From Micromonospora sp. WMMD812 (lineage in GTDB: Bacteria > Actinomycetota > Actinomycetes > Mycobacteriales > Micromonosporaceae), in contig NZ_CP114904.1 in assembly GCF_027497215.1 (NCBI RefSeq), positions 5,909,001 to 5,973,000 on the forward strand: a DNA stretch of 64,000 nucleotides, given 5' to 3'. A program made the translations under genes and the position numbers. Under the pieces are notes generated by a model that saw only the letters and a list, made by a program, of their open reading frames with translations, did no database searches and was not told the DNA's origin. This document shows positions 14,984-22,755 of this stretch, piece after piece. How positions within the stretch are numbered: position 1 is the stretch's first letter; every line of letters begins with the position of its first letter.

Positions 14984-16387
14984 ATGACCGTCGTGCCGCG
15001 CCTGGTGTTCAGCGCGCCGTCCTCCGGGCACGGCAAGAACGCGCTGGCGATCGGGCTCCTCGCCGCGCTCGCGGACCGCGACATGGCGGTCGCCGGGTTC
15101 AAGATCGGGCCGGATCAGGTCGACGCCGGCTACCTCGGGCTGGCCTCGGGCCGGCCCGGGCGCACCCTCGACCCCCGGCTGGTCGGCGCCGACCGGCTCG
15201 CCCCGCTGGTCGCGCACGGCGCCGCGGGCGCCGAACTCGCCCTGGTGCAGGGCAGCATGGGCCTGTACGACAGCGTCACCGGCCACCCCGAGCGCGACTC
15301 GACGGCGGCCGTGGCCACCGCGCTGCGCAGTCCGGTCGTGCTGGTCGTCGACGTCGGCGCGATGGGCCAGTCGGCCGCCGCCCTGGTGCACGGCTTCCGC
15401 TCGTTCGACGAGCAGCTCTGGCTCGGCGGGGTGATCCTCACCCGGGTCGCCTCCTCCCGGCACGAGGCGATGCTGCGCGAGGCGCTCGACGACATCGATG
15501 TGCCGGTCTACGGCGCCCTGCGCCGCCAGGACCTGCCCCCGGTGCTCCCGAGCCGCCGGCTCGGCGTGGTGCCGGCCATCGGTGGCTCCGCCGAGGCGGC
15601 CCGCGCCGTCCGCCGGCTGGGCGAGGCGGTCGCCGCCACGGTCGACCTGGAGCGGCTGCTCGGGCTGGCCCGCTCCGCCCCGGCGCTGCCGGGCACCGCC
15701 TGGTCGCCGGAGGACGCGCTCGGCGCCCCGGTGGCCGCGGCGGCGCCGCCGCTGATCGCGCTCGCCGGCGCGCCCGGCGGCAGCTACAGCCCACCGGAGA
15801 CGGCCGAGCTGCTCCGGGCCGCCGGGGCCGAGGTGGTCACCGTCGATCCGCTGCGCGACGAGGCGCTGCCCGCCGGCACTCGCGCGCTGGTCGTCGGCGG
15901 CGGGCTCCCCGAGTCGTACGCCGAGCAGCTGTCGGCCAACCGCAAGCTCTGCATCGCGGTGGCCGAACTGGCGCGCACCGGCCGGCCGGTGGTCGCCGAG
16001 GGCACGGGGCTGCTCTGGCTGGCTCGGGAGCTGGACGGGCTGCCGATGTGCGGAGTGCTGGACGCGGTGGGCGCGAGCCGCGACGGCGTGGTGGTCGGCT
16101 ACCGGGAGGCGACCGCCCAGACCGACAGCGTTCTCGCCCCGCAGGGCGCGGTGCTGGTGGGGCACAAGGAGCACCGTGCCGTGCTCAACCCGCGGGCCGG
16201 TCAGCGGCCGGCGTGGAGCTGGGAGGGCGGCACGCCGGAGGGCTTCGTCTGGCGCAACGTGCACGCCTCCCAGCTCACCGTGCACTGGGCCGGCTACCCG
16301 GACATCGCCGGCCGGCTGGTGTCGGCGGCGCTCGGCGATCCCGCGCCCGAGGCGGTGCCGGCCGGGCCCGGCGGGGTGCCGGCGTGA
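14984..16387 (+). CDS. cobB: CobB-like cobyrinate a,c-diamide synthase with degenerate active sites
   Basis: A 467-residue protein clearly of the CobB/CbiA family: FKIGPDQVDAGYLGLASGRPGR, QGSMGLYDSVTG, VLVVDVGAMGQSAAALVHGF and LDGLPMCGVLDAVG. Two key sites differ. The P-loop reads SSGHGKNA instead of SGSGKTT, so the Mg/phosphate-binding Thr is Asn19. The glutamine amidotransferase nucleophile (AECGG or AECAG in relatives) reads AEGTG, so the Cys is Gly340. It therefore probably cannot use glutamine by the usual thiol route. The ATG at 14984 is spaced six bases from GAGGAG. The stop overlaps the next gene (GTGA). Confidence 0.8.
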   Translation: MTVVPRLVFSAPSSGHGKNALAIGLLAALADRDMAVAGFKIGPDQVDAGYLGLASGRPGRTLDPRLVGADRLAPLVAHGAAGAELALVQGSMGLYDSVTGHPERDSTAAVATALRSPVVLVVDVGAMGQSAAALVHGFRSFDEQLWLGGVILTRVASSRHEAMLREALDDIDVPVYGALRRQDLPPVLPSRRLGVVPAIGGSAEAARAVRRLGEAVAATVDLERLLGLARSAPALPGTAWSPEDALGAPVAAAAPPLIALAGAPGGSYSPPETAELLRAAGAEVVTVDPLRDEALPAGTRALVVGGGLPESYAEQLSANRKLCIAVAELARTGRPVVAEGTGLLWLARELDGLPMCGVLDAVGASRDGVVVGYREATAQTDSVLAPQGAVLVGHKEHRAVLNPRAGQRPAWSWEGGTPEGFVWRNVHASQLTVHWAGYPDIAGRLVSAALGDPAPEAVPAGPGGVPA

Positions 16388-16953
16388 CCGGTCAGGTCGC
16401 GGTACGCCGCTTCCCGACGCTGACCGTCTCCACCCCGCGCACGGAGGTGCGGCAGTTGGCGGCCACGGACGCCGCGGCGGCCGGGGAGATCCTCGCCGAC
16501 AAGCTGACCCGGCGTTGGCTGCCGCTGGCCGACGACTCCGGCCCGATCGACGGCCACGCCTGGTGCACCGACCTGGCGCGGCAGCGCCGGGACAGCGGGG
16601 ACGGCGACCACTACGGGGTGGTCCGCCGGGAGGACGGCGCCCTCGTCGGCTGCCTGTGGACCCGGCGTACCGACTGGGGCGCCCGGCTCACCGAGATCTC
16701 GTACGCGATGGCCCCGCACGCCCGCGGCTTCGGGCTGACCGCGGAGGCGGTGGACGCGGTGGCCATCGCGCTGATCCTCGAACATGGATTCCAACGGGTC
16801 GAGCTGCGGGTGGCGCCGGGCAACACCGCGTCCCGGCGGGTGGCCGAGAAGGCTGGCTTCAGCTACGAGGGCCTGCTCCGCAACGCCGGCTACGTCCGGG
16901 GTGCCCGGGCCGACCTGGAACTCTGGTCCTTCGTGGCGGCCGACCTCCGCTGA
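16384..16953 (+). CDS. GNAT-family N-acetyltransferase (RimJ/RimL type)
   Basis: A 189-residue acetyltransferase: VSTPRTEVRQLAATDAAAA at the N-terminus, then EISYAMAPHARGFGLTAEA, which contains the acetyl-CoA loop (R-G-x-G-L), and VELRVAPGNTASRRVAEKAGF, typical of the RimJ/RimL branch that acetylates protein N-termini or small molecules. The substrate is unknown. Its GTG overlaps the cobB-like stop by four bases, so the two are translated as a pair. Its own stop codon is part of a 48-nt palindrome shared with the convergent penicillin-binding protein gene. Confidence 0.8.
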   Translation: MTGQVAVRRFPTLTVSTPRTEVRQLAATDAAAAGEILADKLTRRWLPLADDSGPIDGHAWCTDLARQRRDSGDGDHYGVVRREDGALVGCLWTRRTDWGARLTEISYAMAPHARGFGLTAEAVDAVAIALILEHGFQRVELRVAPGNTASRRVAEKAGFSYEGLLRNAGYVRGARADLELWSFVAADLR

Positions 16954-16997
16954 CCCGCACGGGTCGGCGGAGGCCTCCGCCGACCCGGCCGGGTCAG
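16950..16997. terminator. 48-nt palindrome containing both stop codons of a convergent pair
   Basis: Bases 16950-16997 form a palindrome broken only at 16958-16959/16988-16989. The inner 28 bp (16960-16987, centred on AGGCCT) are perfect. The outer CTGACCCG and CGGGTCAG carry TGA on each strand: the acetyltransferase stop at 16951-16953 and the penicillin-binding protein stop at 16996-16994. It should end transcription in both directions. Confidence 0.85.
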
Positions 16998-19126
16998 CCG
17001 ACTATCGCGTCGGAGGGTGGGGTGAACTGGCGGGTGGGTTTGCCCTTCAGGGCGTCGCGGAGCGTCTCGGAGACCGCGGCGATCGGCACCTGGGACTGAC
17101 CGTCACCGACCGCGTTGAACGGGTTGTCCGGGTCGGAGATGAAGCTCGCCGCGGCGAGTTCCGGGGTGTAGCCGACGAACCAGGCGGACCGGGTGCTGTC
17201 CGTGGTACCGGTCTTGCCGGCCACCGGCCGCCCGACGGTGCCCCGGACGCTGTCCGCCGTCGACCAACCACCGCATCCCCCGCGGGCCGGGGTGTCGCCG
17301 GTCGGGCAGCGGGCCGCGTCGGTGGCCGCCCGGGCGGCGTCGGCGCTCACGACCTGCCGGCAGCGCGGCTTGGCGACCTCGCGGGCGATGCCCCCGGCGG
17401 TGGTGTACGTCGTCGGCGTGCCGTCCCGGTTCATGATCGCCTGCACCGGGATCGCCTCGCAGTACCGGCCGTCGGCGGCGATGGCCGCATACGCGTTCGC
17501 CATCTCCAGCGGTGTCGCGTCGGAGACACCCAGGGTGAACGCGCCCCACTTCTTCACCTTCGCCGGTGAGGCCTGGTCCCGGTCGACGTCGGTGCGCCAG
17601 CGCAGCCCGAGCTGCTCGGCCAGCCGGACGCCCGCCTCGGCGCCGATCTGCTCCTCCAGCCACACGAAGTACGTGTTGACCGACTTGCCGAACCCGGACC
17701 ACATGGTCTGCTGGCCGCTCATCGCCCCGCTCGCGTTGGACGGCGCCCAGTTGTCGAAGACCTTCGACTGGTAGCGGTACGGGGCGTTGAACGAGGTGGA
17801 GAGGGTCATCCCCGAGTTAAGCGCGGCCAGCATCGGGAACATCTTGAACGTCGACCCGGCCTGGTAGCCCGGCAGGTCGCCGCCGCCGAGCAGCGGCGCC
17901 ACCGTGTTCGGGTAGTTCGCCTTCACCTTCGGCCCGGCCTCCGGGTTCGAGCTCTGCGGGTTCTCGCTCAGGTCCAGCGAGTACGTCCGGTTGACCGCCA
18001 TGGCCTTCACCCGCCCGGTGCCCGGTTCGGAGACCACGATGCCGTTGGCGAACGGGCTGCCGGTGGCCTCCTTGGCGCCGACGTTCTTCTCCGCCGCGTC
18101 CTGGATCTTCGGGTCGATGCTGAGCACGATCCGGTAGCCGCCGCGGCGCAGCTTGTCCATCCGCTCCAGCCGGTTCTCGCCGAACGCCGGCTGCGAGCTC
18201 CACCAGTTCTTCAGGTAGTCGCAGGCGAAGCCCCAGCTGTTGAACTTCTCCGGGATCGCGGCGCAGTCGTTCGGCGGGTCGGTCAGCTTCAGCCGGATCG
18301 GCTCCGCCTTGGCCGCCGCGGCGGCGTCCGGTGACAGGTAGCCGAGCTGGCTCATCCGGTCCAGCACGTAGTTGCGCCGCGCGGTGGCGTCCTTCTGGTC
18401 CGACGAGGCCGGGTCGTACTCGCTGGGGGACTTGACCAGCCCGGCGAGGGTGGCCGCCTCGACGGGGGTGAGGTCCTTCGGAGTCTTGGAGAAGAAGATC
18501 TCGCTGGCCGCGTAGATGCCGTACGCCCGGTGGCCGAAGTACGCGGAGTTCAGGTAGCGCTCGAGGATGTCCTCCTTGCTCAACTCCTTCTCCAGGTCCA
18601 GCGCCATGCGCATCTCCTTGACCTTGCGCAGGCTGGTCTGCTGGGTGGCCTCCTGGACCTCCTTCGGAGTCGTCGCGCTGTCCCGCAGGGCCATCCGGAC
18701 GTACTGCATGGTCAGCGTGGACGCGCCCTGGGACACCCCGCTGGAGCGGGCGTTGGCCACGAACGCACGGGCGACACCCTTCGGGTCGACGCCCTTGTGC
18801 TGGTAGAAGCGGGAGTCCTCGGCCGCCACGATGGCCTGCTGGATGTTCGGGGACATGTCCGACAGCTTGGTGTACTGCCGGTACTCCTCGTAGAACATCG
18901 TCAGGACGGTCTTGCCGTCCGGCGCGTAGAGATAGGACGTCTCCGCCGGCAGGGCGGTGGTCAACAGCTTGGTCTTGTGCTCCACGGCGTGCGCGGTGGC
19001 TTTCGCGCCCAACCCGGTGAAGGCGACCAGGGGATAAGCGACGGCGGCGATCACGATGCCGGCGATCAGCCCGGCGCGGAGGAGAGGAACGAGACGACCA
19101 GCGGCAGCAAGGGGTCGGTTGCTCAC
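16994..19126 (-). CDS. Bifunctional penicillin-binding protein (class A)
   Basis: A 710-residue membrane-anchored cell wall synthase. The N-terminal helix is LIAGIVIAAVAYPLVAF. The GT51 glycosyltransferase domain has AAEDSRFYQHKGVD (catalytic Glu103), GASTLTMQYVR and LERYLNSAYFGHRAYGI. The transpeptidase domain has GSTFKMF (Ser425), SVNTYF (SxN) and AGKTGTT (Lys638). It polymerises and cross-links peptidoglycan outside the membrane. A Cys-rich insert (CRQVVSADAAR...CPTGDTPARGGCGGW) lies before KTG. The GTG at 19126 is leaderless, with TAGCTT six bases upstream and a perfect palindrome across the -35/-10 spacer. Confidence 0.92.
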   Translation of the reverse strand: MSNRPLAAAGRLVPLLRAGLIAGIVIAAVAYPLVAFTGLGAKATAHAVEHKTKLLTTALPAETSYLYAPDGKTVLTMFYEEYRQYTKLSDMSPNIQQAIVAAEDSRFYQHKGVDPKGVARAFVANARSSGVSQGASTLTMQYVRMALRDSATTPKEVQEATQQTSLRKVKEMRMALDLEKELSKEDILERYLNSAYFGHRAYGIYAASEIFFSKTPKDLTPVEAATLAGLVKSPSEYDPASSDQKDATARRNYVLDRMSQLGYLSPDAAAAAKAEPIRLKLTDPPNDCAAIPEKFNSWGFACDYLKNWWSSQPAFGENRLERMDKLRRGGYRIVLSIDPKIQDAAEKNVGAKEATGSPFANGIVVSEPGTGRVKAMAVNRTYSLDLSENPQSSNPEAGPKVKANYPNTVAPLLGGGDLPGYQAGSTFKMFPMLAALNSGMTLSTSFNAPYRYQSKVFDNWAPSNASGAMSGQQTMWSGFGKSVNTYFVWLEEQIGAEAGVRLAEQLGLRWRTDVDRDQASPAKVKKWGAFTLGVSDATPLEMANAYAAIAADGRYCEAIPVQAIMNRDGTPTTYTTAGGIAREVAKPRCRQVVSADAARAATDAARCPTGDTPARGGCGGWSTADSVRGTVGRPVAGKTGTTDSTRSAWFVGYTPELAAASFISDPDNPFNAVGDGQSQVPIAAVSETLRDALKGKPTRQFTPPSDAIVG

Positions 19127-19132
19127 AAGGTC

Positions 19133-19160
19133 AAGCTATGACATTTCCGATTCGGAAATG
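19133..19160 (-). promoter_or_regulatory. Promoter of the PBP gene with 19-bp palindromic operator
   Basis: CATTTCCGA-T-TCGGAAATG (19142-19160) has perfect 9-bp arms and one central base. On the minus strand the -10-like TAGCTT (19138-19133) follows three bases later and ends six bases before the GTG. The palindrome thus fills the spacer where a repressor would block RNA polymerase. The regulator is not identified. Confidence 0.65.
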
Positions 19161-19245
19161 AGAAGAATTCATAAACGGGCGGACGGGCGTCCGGCCGTGA
19201 CGTGTCCCACGCCGTGATCCGCTGTCCCGCACGCCGCCTTCCCGG

Positions 19246-19251
19246 CAGGAT
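19246..19251 (+). promoter_or_regulatory. -10-like CAGGAT, leaderless start of cobC
   Basis: CAGGAT ends seven bases before the ATG at 19259; no ribosome binding site is seen. Confidence 0.4.
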
Positions 19252-19258
19252 CGCGGAC

Positions 19259-20320
19259 ATGCGTGGTCAGCCGAGCGAGCCCGACCTCGCCCACCACGGC
19301 GACGCGGAGGTGGGGGAGGGGCTGGTCGACCTCGCGGTCAACGTCCGCCGGGCGCCGCTGCCGCCGTGGTTGGCCGGGCCGATCGCCGCCACCCTGACCG
19401 ACCTGGCCCGCTATCCGGACCCGGCGCCCGCCCGGGCCGCCGTCGCCGCCCGGCACGGCCGTACTCCGGACGAGGTACTGCTGACCGCCGGCGCCGCCGA
19501 GGGGTTCGTGCTGCTCGCCCAGGCCCTGCGCGGGGTACGCCGGCCGGTGGTGGTGCATCCGCAGTTCACCGAACCCGAGGCCGCGCTCCGGGCCGCCGGC
19601 CACCGAGTGGAGCGGGTCCTGCTCGACGCCGCGGACGACTTCCGCCTCGATCCGGCCCGGGTGCCCGCCGACGCCGACCTGGTGATGATCGGCAACCCGA
19701 CCAACCCCACCTCCGTCCTGCACCCGGCGGACACCCTGGCCGCGCTGGCCCGGCCCGGTCGGGTGCTGGTCGTCGACGAGGCGTTCGCGGACACCACCGC
19801 GACCCCCGGCCGCCCCGGCGAGCCGGAGTCCCTCGCCGGCCGCCGGGACCTGCCCGGCCTGCTGGTGGTCCGCAGCCTCACCAAGACCTGGGGGCTCGCC
19901 GGGCTGCGGATCGGCTACCTGCTGGGCGCGCCGGAGCTGCTCACCCGGCTCGCCGCCGTCCAGCCGCTCTGGGCGGTCTCCACGCCCGCGCTGGCGGCCG
20001 CCGCCGCGTGCGCCACGCCCGTCGCCGTCGAGGCCGAGCGCGCCATCGCCGCGCAACTCGCCGCCGACCGCGACCACCTGGTCGCCCGCCTCGCCGACCT
20101 GCCGGGCGTACGCGTCGCCGGACGACCGGCCAGCGCGTTCGTGCTCATCCACCGGCCCGGCGCCGCCGCCCTCCGCGCCGCCCTGCGGGAGCGTGGCTGG
20201 GCCGTGCGCCGGGGCGACACCTTCCCCGGCCTCGGGCCGGACTGGTTGCGGGTGGCGGTCCGGGACCCGGCCACCACCGACGCGTTCATCCGGGTACTGG
20301 GCGAGATTCTGGAGGCATGA
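19259..20320 (+). CDS. cobC: CobC-like PLP aminotransferase / threonine-phosphate decarboxylase
   Basis: A 353-residue fold-type I PLP enzyme of the histidinol-phosphate aminotransferase / CobD(Salmonella) group: TAGAAEGFVLLAQAL (about 76-90), MIGNPTNPTS, VVDEAFAD and VRSLTKTWGLAGLRIGY with the PLP-binding Lys209. In cobalamin operons such proteins make the aminopropanol linker precursor from L-threonine phosphate, or are annotated simply as CobC. The adjacent cobT and cysG genes support the cobalamin role over histidine synthesis. The start at 19259 is leaderless-like. The stop overlaps cobT (TGATG). Confidence 0.85.
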   Translation: MRGQPSEPDLAHHGDAEVGEGLVDLAVNVRRAPLPPWLAGPIAATLTDLARYPDPAPARAAVAARHGRTPDEVLLTAGAAEGFVLLAQALRGVRRPVVVHPQFTEPEAALRAAGHRVERVLLDAADDFRLDPARVPADADLVMIGNPTNPTSVLHPADTLAALARPGRVLVVDEAFADTTATPGRPGEPESLAGRRDLPGLLVVRSLTKTWGLAGLRIGYLLGAPELLTRLAAVQPLWAVSTPALAAAAACATPVAVEAERAIAAQLAADRDHLVARLADLPGVRVAGRPASAFVLIHRPGAAALRAALRERGWAVRRGDTFPGLGPDWLRVAVRDPATTDAFIRVLGEILEA

Positions 20321-21405
20321 TGCTGGAGACCACGATCGCGGCGATCCGGCCGTTGGACGAGCCCGCGATGGCCGCCGCCCGGGAGCTGCACGGCCGGCTC
20401 ACCAAGCCGGCCGGGTCGCTCGGCGCCCTGGAGGAGCTGTCCGTACGCCTCGCCGGCCTCGCCGGGCAGTGTCCCCCGCCGCTGCCCGAGCCGGCCGCCG
20501 TAGCGATCTTCGCCGGCGACCACGGCGTGCACGCCCAGGGCGTGACGCCCTGGCCGCAGGAGGTCACCGCGCAGATGATCGGCAACTTCCTGGCCGGCGG
20601 CGCGGTGGTCAACGCGTTCGCCCGGCAGGCCGGCGCCGCTGTCACGGTGGTCGACGTCGGCGTGGCCACCCCGGTCCCCGCCCCGGCGGGCGACGCCCCG
20701 GCCGTGCTCGACCCGGCCGCGCCCCGGCTGGTGAACGCCACCGTCCGGGCCGGCACCCGGGATCTCGCGGTGACCGCCGCGCTCACCCGGGACGAGGCCC
20801 GGGCCGCCGTGGAGACCGGGATCCGGATCGCCGACGACCTCGTCGCGGCCGGCGCCGGCATCCTGCTCACCGGGGACATGGGCATCGGCAACACCACGCC
20901 GGCCGCCGCGTTGATCGCCGCGTTCACCGGGGCGGAGCCGGCCACGGCGACCGGACGCGGCACCGGTGTGGACGACCCGACGTACCGGCGCAAGATCGAG
21001 GTGGTGCGGACCGCGCTGGGCCGGCACCGGCCGGACCCGGCGGATCCCCTGGGTGTGCTGGCCGCCGTCGGCGGTCTCGAGCACGCCGCGCTGACCGGGC
21101 TGATCCTCGGCGCCGCCGCGCGCCGGATCCCGGTGCTGCTGGACGGGGTGATCGCGGTCTCCGCCGCGCTCGCCGCCGCGGCGTTCGCCCCGGACGCGGT
21201 GGGCGCCATGGTCGCCGGGCACCGCTCGGCCGAGCCCGGCGCCACCCTGGCGCTGCGCCGGCTCGGCCTGGACCCGCTGATCGACCTCGGGCTGCGCCTC
21301 GGCGAGGGCACCGGCGCGCTGCTCGCGCTGCCGGTGGTCACCGGCGCGGTCCGGGTGCTGCACGAGGTCGCCACCTTCGACTCCGCCGGGGTGGCCGAGA
21401 AGTGA
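20320..21405 (+). CDS. cobT: Nicotinate-nucleotide-dimethylbenzimidazole phosphoribosyltransferase CobT
   Basis: A 361-residue enzyme that makes alpha-ribazole phosphate for the lower ligand of cobalamin. Conserved pieces are LTKPAGSLGALEEL, IFAGDHGVHAQGVTPWPQEVT, LLTGDMGIGNTTPAAAL, GRGTGVDD and LGLRLGEGTGALLAL, whose Glu329 matches the general base of the family. GGAGG at 20311 sits four bases before the ATG at 20320; an ATG at 20317 is an alternative. The last codons overlap the GTG of the next gene (GTGA). Confidence 0.95.
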   Translation: MLETTIAAIRPLDEPAMAAARELHGRLTKPAGSLGALEELSVRLAGLAGQCPPPLPEPAAVAIFAGDHGVHAQGVTPWPQEVTAQMIGNFLAGGAVVNAFARQAGAAVTVVDVGVATPVPAPAGDAPAVLDPAAPRLVNATVRAGTRDLAVTAALTRDEARAAVETGIRIADDLVAAGAGILLTGDMGIGNTTPAAALIAAFTGAEPATATGRGTGVDDPTYRRKIEVVRTALGRHRPDPADPLGVLAAVGGLEHAALTGLILGAAARRIPVLLDGVIAVSAALAAAAFAPDAVGAMVAGHRSAEPGATLALRRLGLDPLIDLGLRLGEGTGALLALPVVTGAVRVLHEVATFDSAGVAEK

Positions 21406-22631
21406 CCCCGAATCCGTACCCCCTCGGTCTGCGGCTCGCGGGGCGACGGGTGGTCGTGGTCGGCGGGGGAGCGGTGGCCACCCGGCGGGTGCCGGCGCTG
21501 CTGGACGCCGGCGCGGACGTCCTGCTGGTCGCACCCGAGCTGACCCCGGCGCTGCGCGCGCACGCCGACGCCGGGCGGCTGCACTGGGCGGCGCGGCGGT
21601 TCGCGCCCGGCGACCTGGACGGGGCCTGGCTGGTCCAGGTGGCGGTGGACGATCCGCTGGCCGCCGCGTCGGTCAGCGCCGCCGCGGCCGAGCGGCGTGT
21701 CTTCTGCGTACGCGCCGACGACCGGGCGGCCGCGACCGCCTGGACCCCGGCGGTGACCCGGCACGGGCCGGTGACCGTCGCCGTGCTCGGCGGCGGCGAC
21801 CCGCGCCGCGCGATGACCGTCCGCGACGCCGTCCGCGACCTCCTGGACGCCCGGCGGGGCCCGTTGACGGAGCCGGCGGCGGAGGCGATCGCCGGTGCCA
21901 GGACGGGCGGCCGGGTGGCGCTGGTCGGCGCGGGGCCGGGTGATCCCGAGCTGATCACCGTGAAGGGCTGGCGGTTGCTCACCGAGGCGGACGTGGTGGT
22001 CGCCGACCGACTGGTGCCCGGGCTGCTCCTCGACGAGCTGCGCGGCGACGTGGAGCTGGTCGACGCCTCCAAGATCCCGTACGGGCCGGCCCGGGCCCAG
22101 GAGGAGATCAACCGCATCCTGGTCGACCGGGCGCGGGCCGGGGCGTTCGTGGTCCGGCTCAAGGGCGGCGACCCGTACGTCTTCGGCCGTGGCGGGGAGG
22201 AGCTGCTCGCCTGTGCCGAGGCCGGCGTCCCGGTGACCGTGGTGCCCGGCGTGACCAGCTCGATCGCGGCCCCCGGGGCGGCCGGCATTCCGGTCACCCA
22301 CCGGGCGGTGGCGCACGAGTTCACCGTGGTCTCCGGGCACGTCGCGCCGGACTCACCGGCCTCCCTGGTGCGCTGGGACGCGCTCGCCGGCCTGCGCGGC
22401 ACCCTGGTGATCCTGATGGGACTGAAGAATTTGGCCGCGATCACCGCCACCCTGGTCGCGCACGGACGGGCGGCGGACACCGCGGCGGCGGTCGTGCAGG
22501 AGGGTACGACGGGGTCCCAGCGGGTGCTCCGGTCGACCCTGGGCGCGGTGGCCGCCGACGTCGTCGCGGCGGGCCTGCGCCCGCCGGCCGTGGTGGTCGT
22601 CGGCGACGTGGTCAACACCCTGACCCCCTGA
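21402..22631 (+). CDS. cysG: Siroheme synthase-like fusion: precorrin-2 dehydrogenase + uroporphyrinogen-III C-methyltransferase
   Basis: A 409-residue two-domain protein. Residues 1 to about 160 are a precorrin-2 dehydrogenase/ferrochelatase-like domain (VVVVGGGAVATRRVPALL for NAD binding). From about 175 on is the SAM-dependent methyltransferase: LVGAGPGDPELITVKG, ADVVVADRLV, VRLKGGDPYVFGRGGEE and VTVVPGVTSSIAAPG. It supplies precorrin-2 for cobalamin and can also lead to siroheme. The gene overlaps cobT by four bases, so cobC-cobT-cysG form one unit. It ends at a long palindromic element. Confidence 0.92.
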   Translation: MTPNPYPLGLRLAGRRVVVVGGGAVATRRVPALLDAGADVLLVAPELTPALRAHADAGRLHWAARRFAPGDLDGAWLVQVAVDDPLAAASVSAAAAERRVFCVRADDRAAATAWTPAVTRHGPVTVAVLGGGDPRRAMTVRDAVRDLLDARRGPLTEPAAEAIAGARTGGRVALVGAGPGDPELITVKGWRLLTEADVVVADRLVPGLLLDELRGDVELVDASKIPYGPARAQEEINRILVDRARAGAFVVRLKGGDPYVFGRGGEELLACAEAGVPVTVVPGVTSSIAAPGAAGIPVTHRAVAHEFTVVSGHVAPDSPASLVRWDALAGLRGTLVILMGLKNLAAITATLVAHGRAADTAAAVVQEGTTGSQRVLRSTLGAVAADVVAAGLRPPAVVVVGDVVNTLTP

Positions 22632-22637
22632 CCCTGA

Positions 22638-22738
22638 CCCCCACCCTTCCCGCGATCTTGCAGGTTGTGCCCCGACGTTCCAGACAAGGTCCGCGAGTCG
22701 AGGGCCGACAGTGCGAGATCGACGGGGAGGGGTGGGGG
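22638..22738. repeat. Long palindromic intergenic element, copy 2
   Basis: Outer arms CCCCCACCCTTCCCG / CGGGGAGGGGTGGGGG and inner core CGATCTTGCA / TGCGAGATCG enclose GGTTGTGCCCC and GGGCCGACA. Layout and core (CGATCWTGCAG-GTTGTG) match the element at 8836-8910. It lies between the convergent cysG and the trehalose fusion gene and should act as a bidirectional terminator. Confidence 0.65.
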
Positions 22739-22755
22739 TGGGGAGGGGTCGGGGG

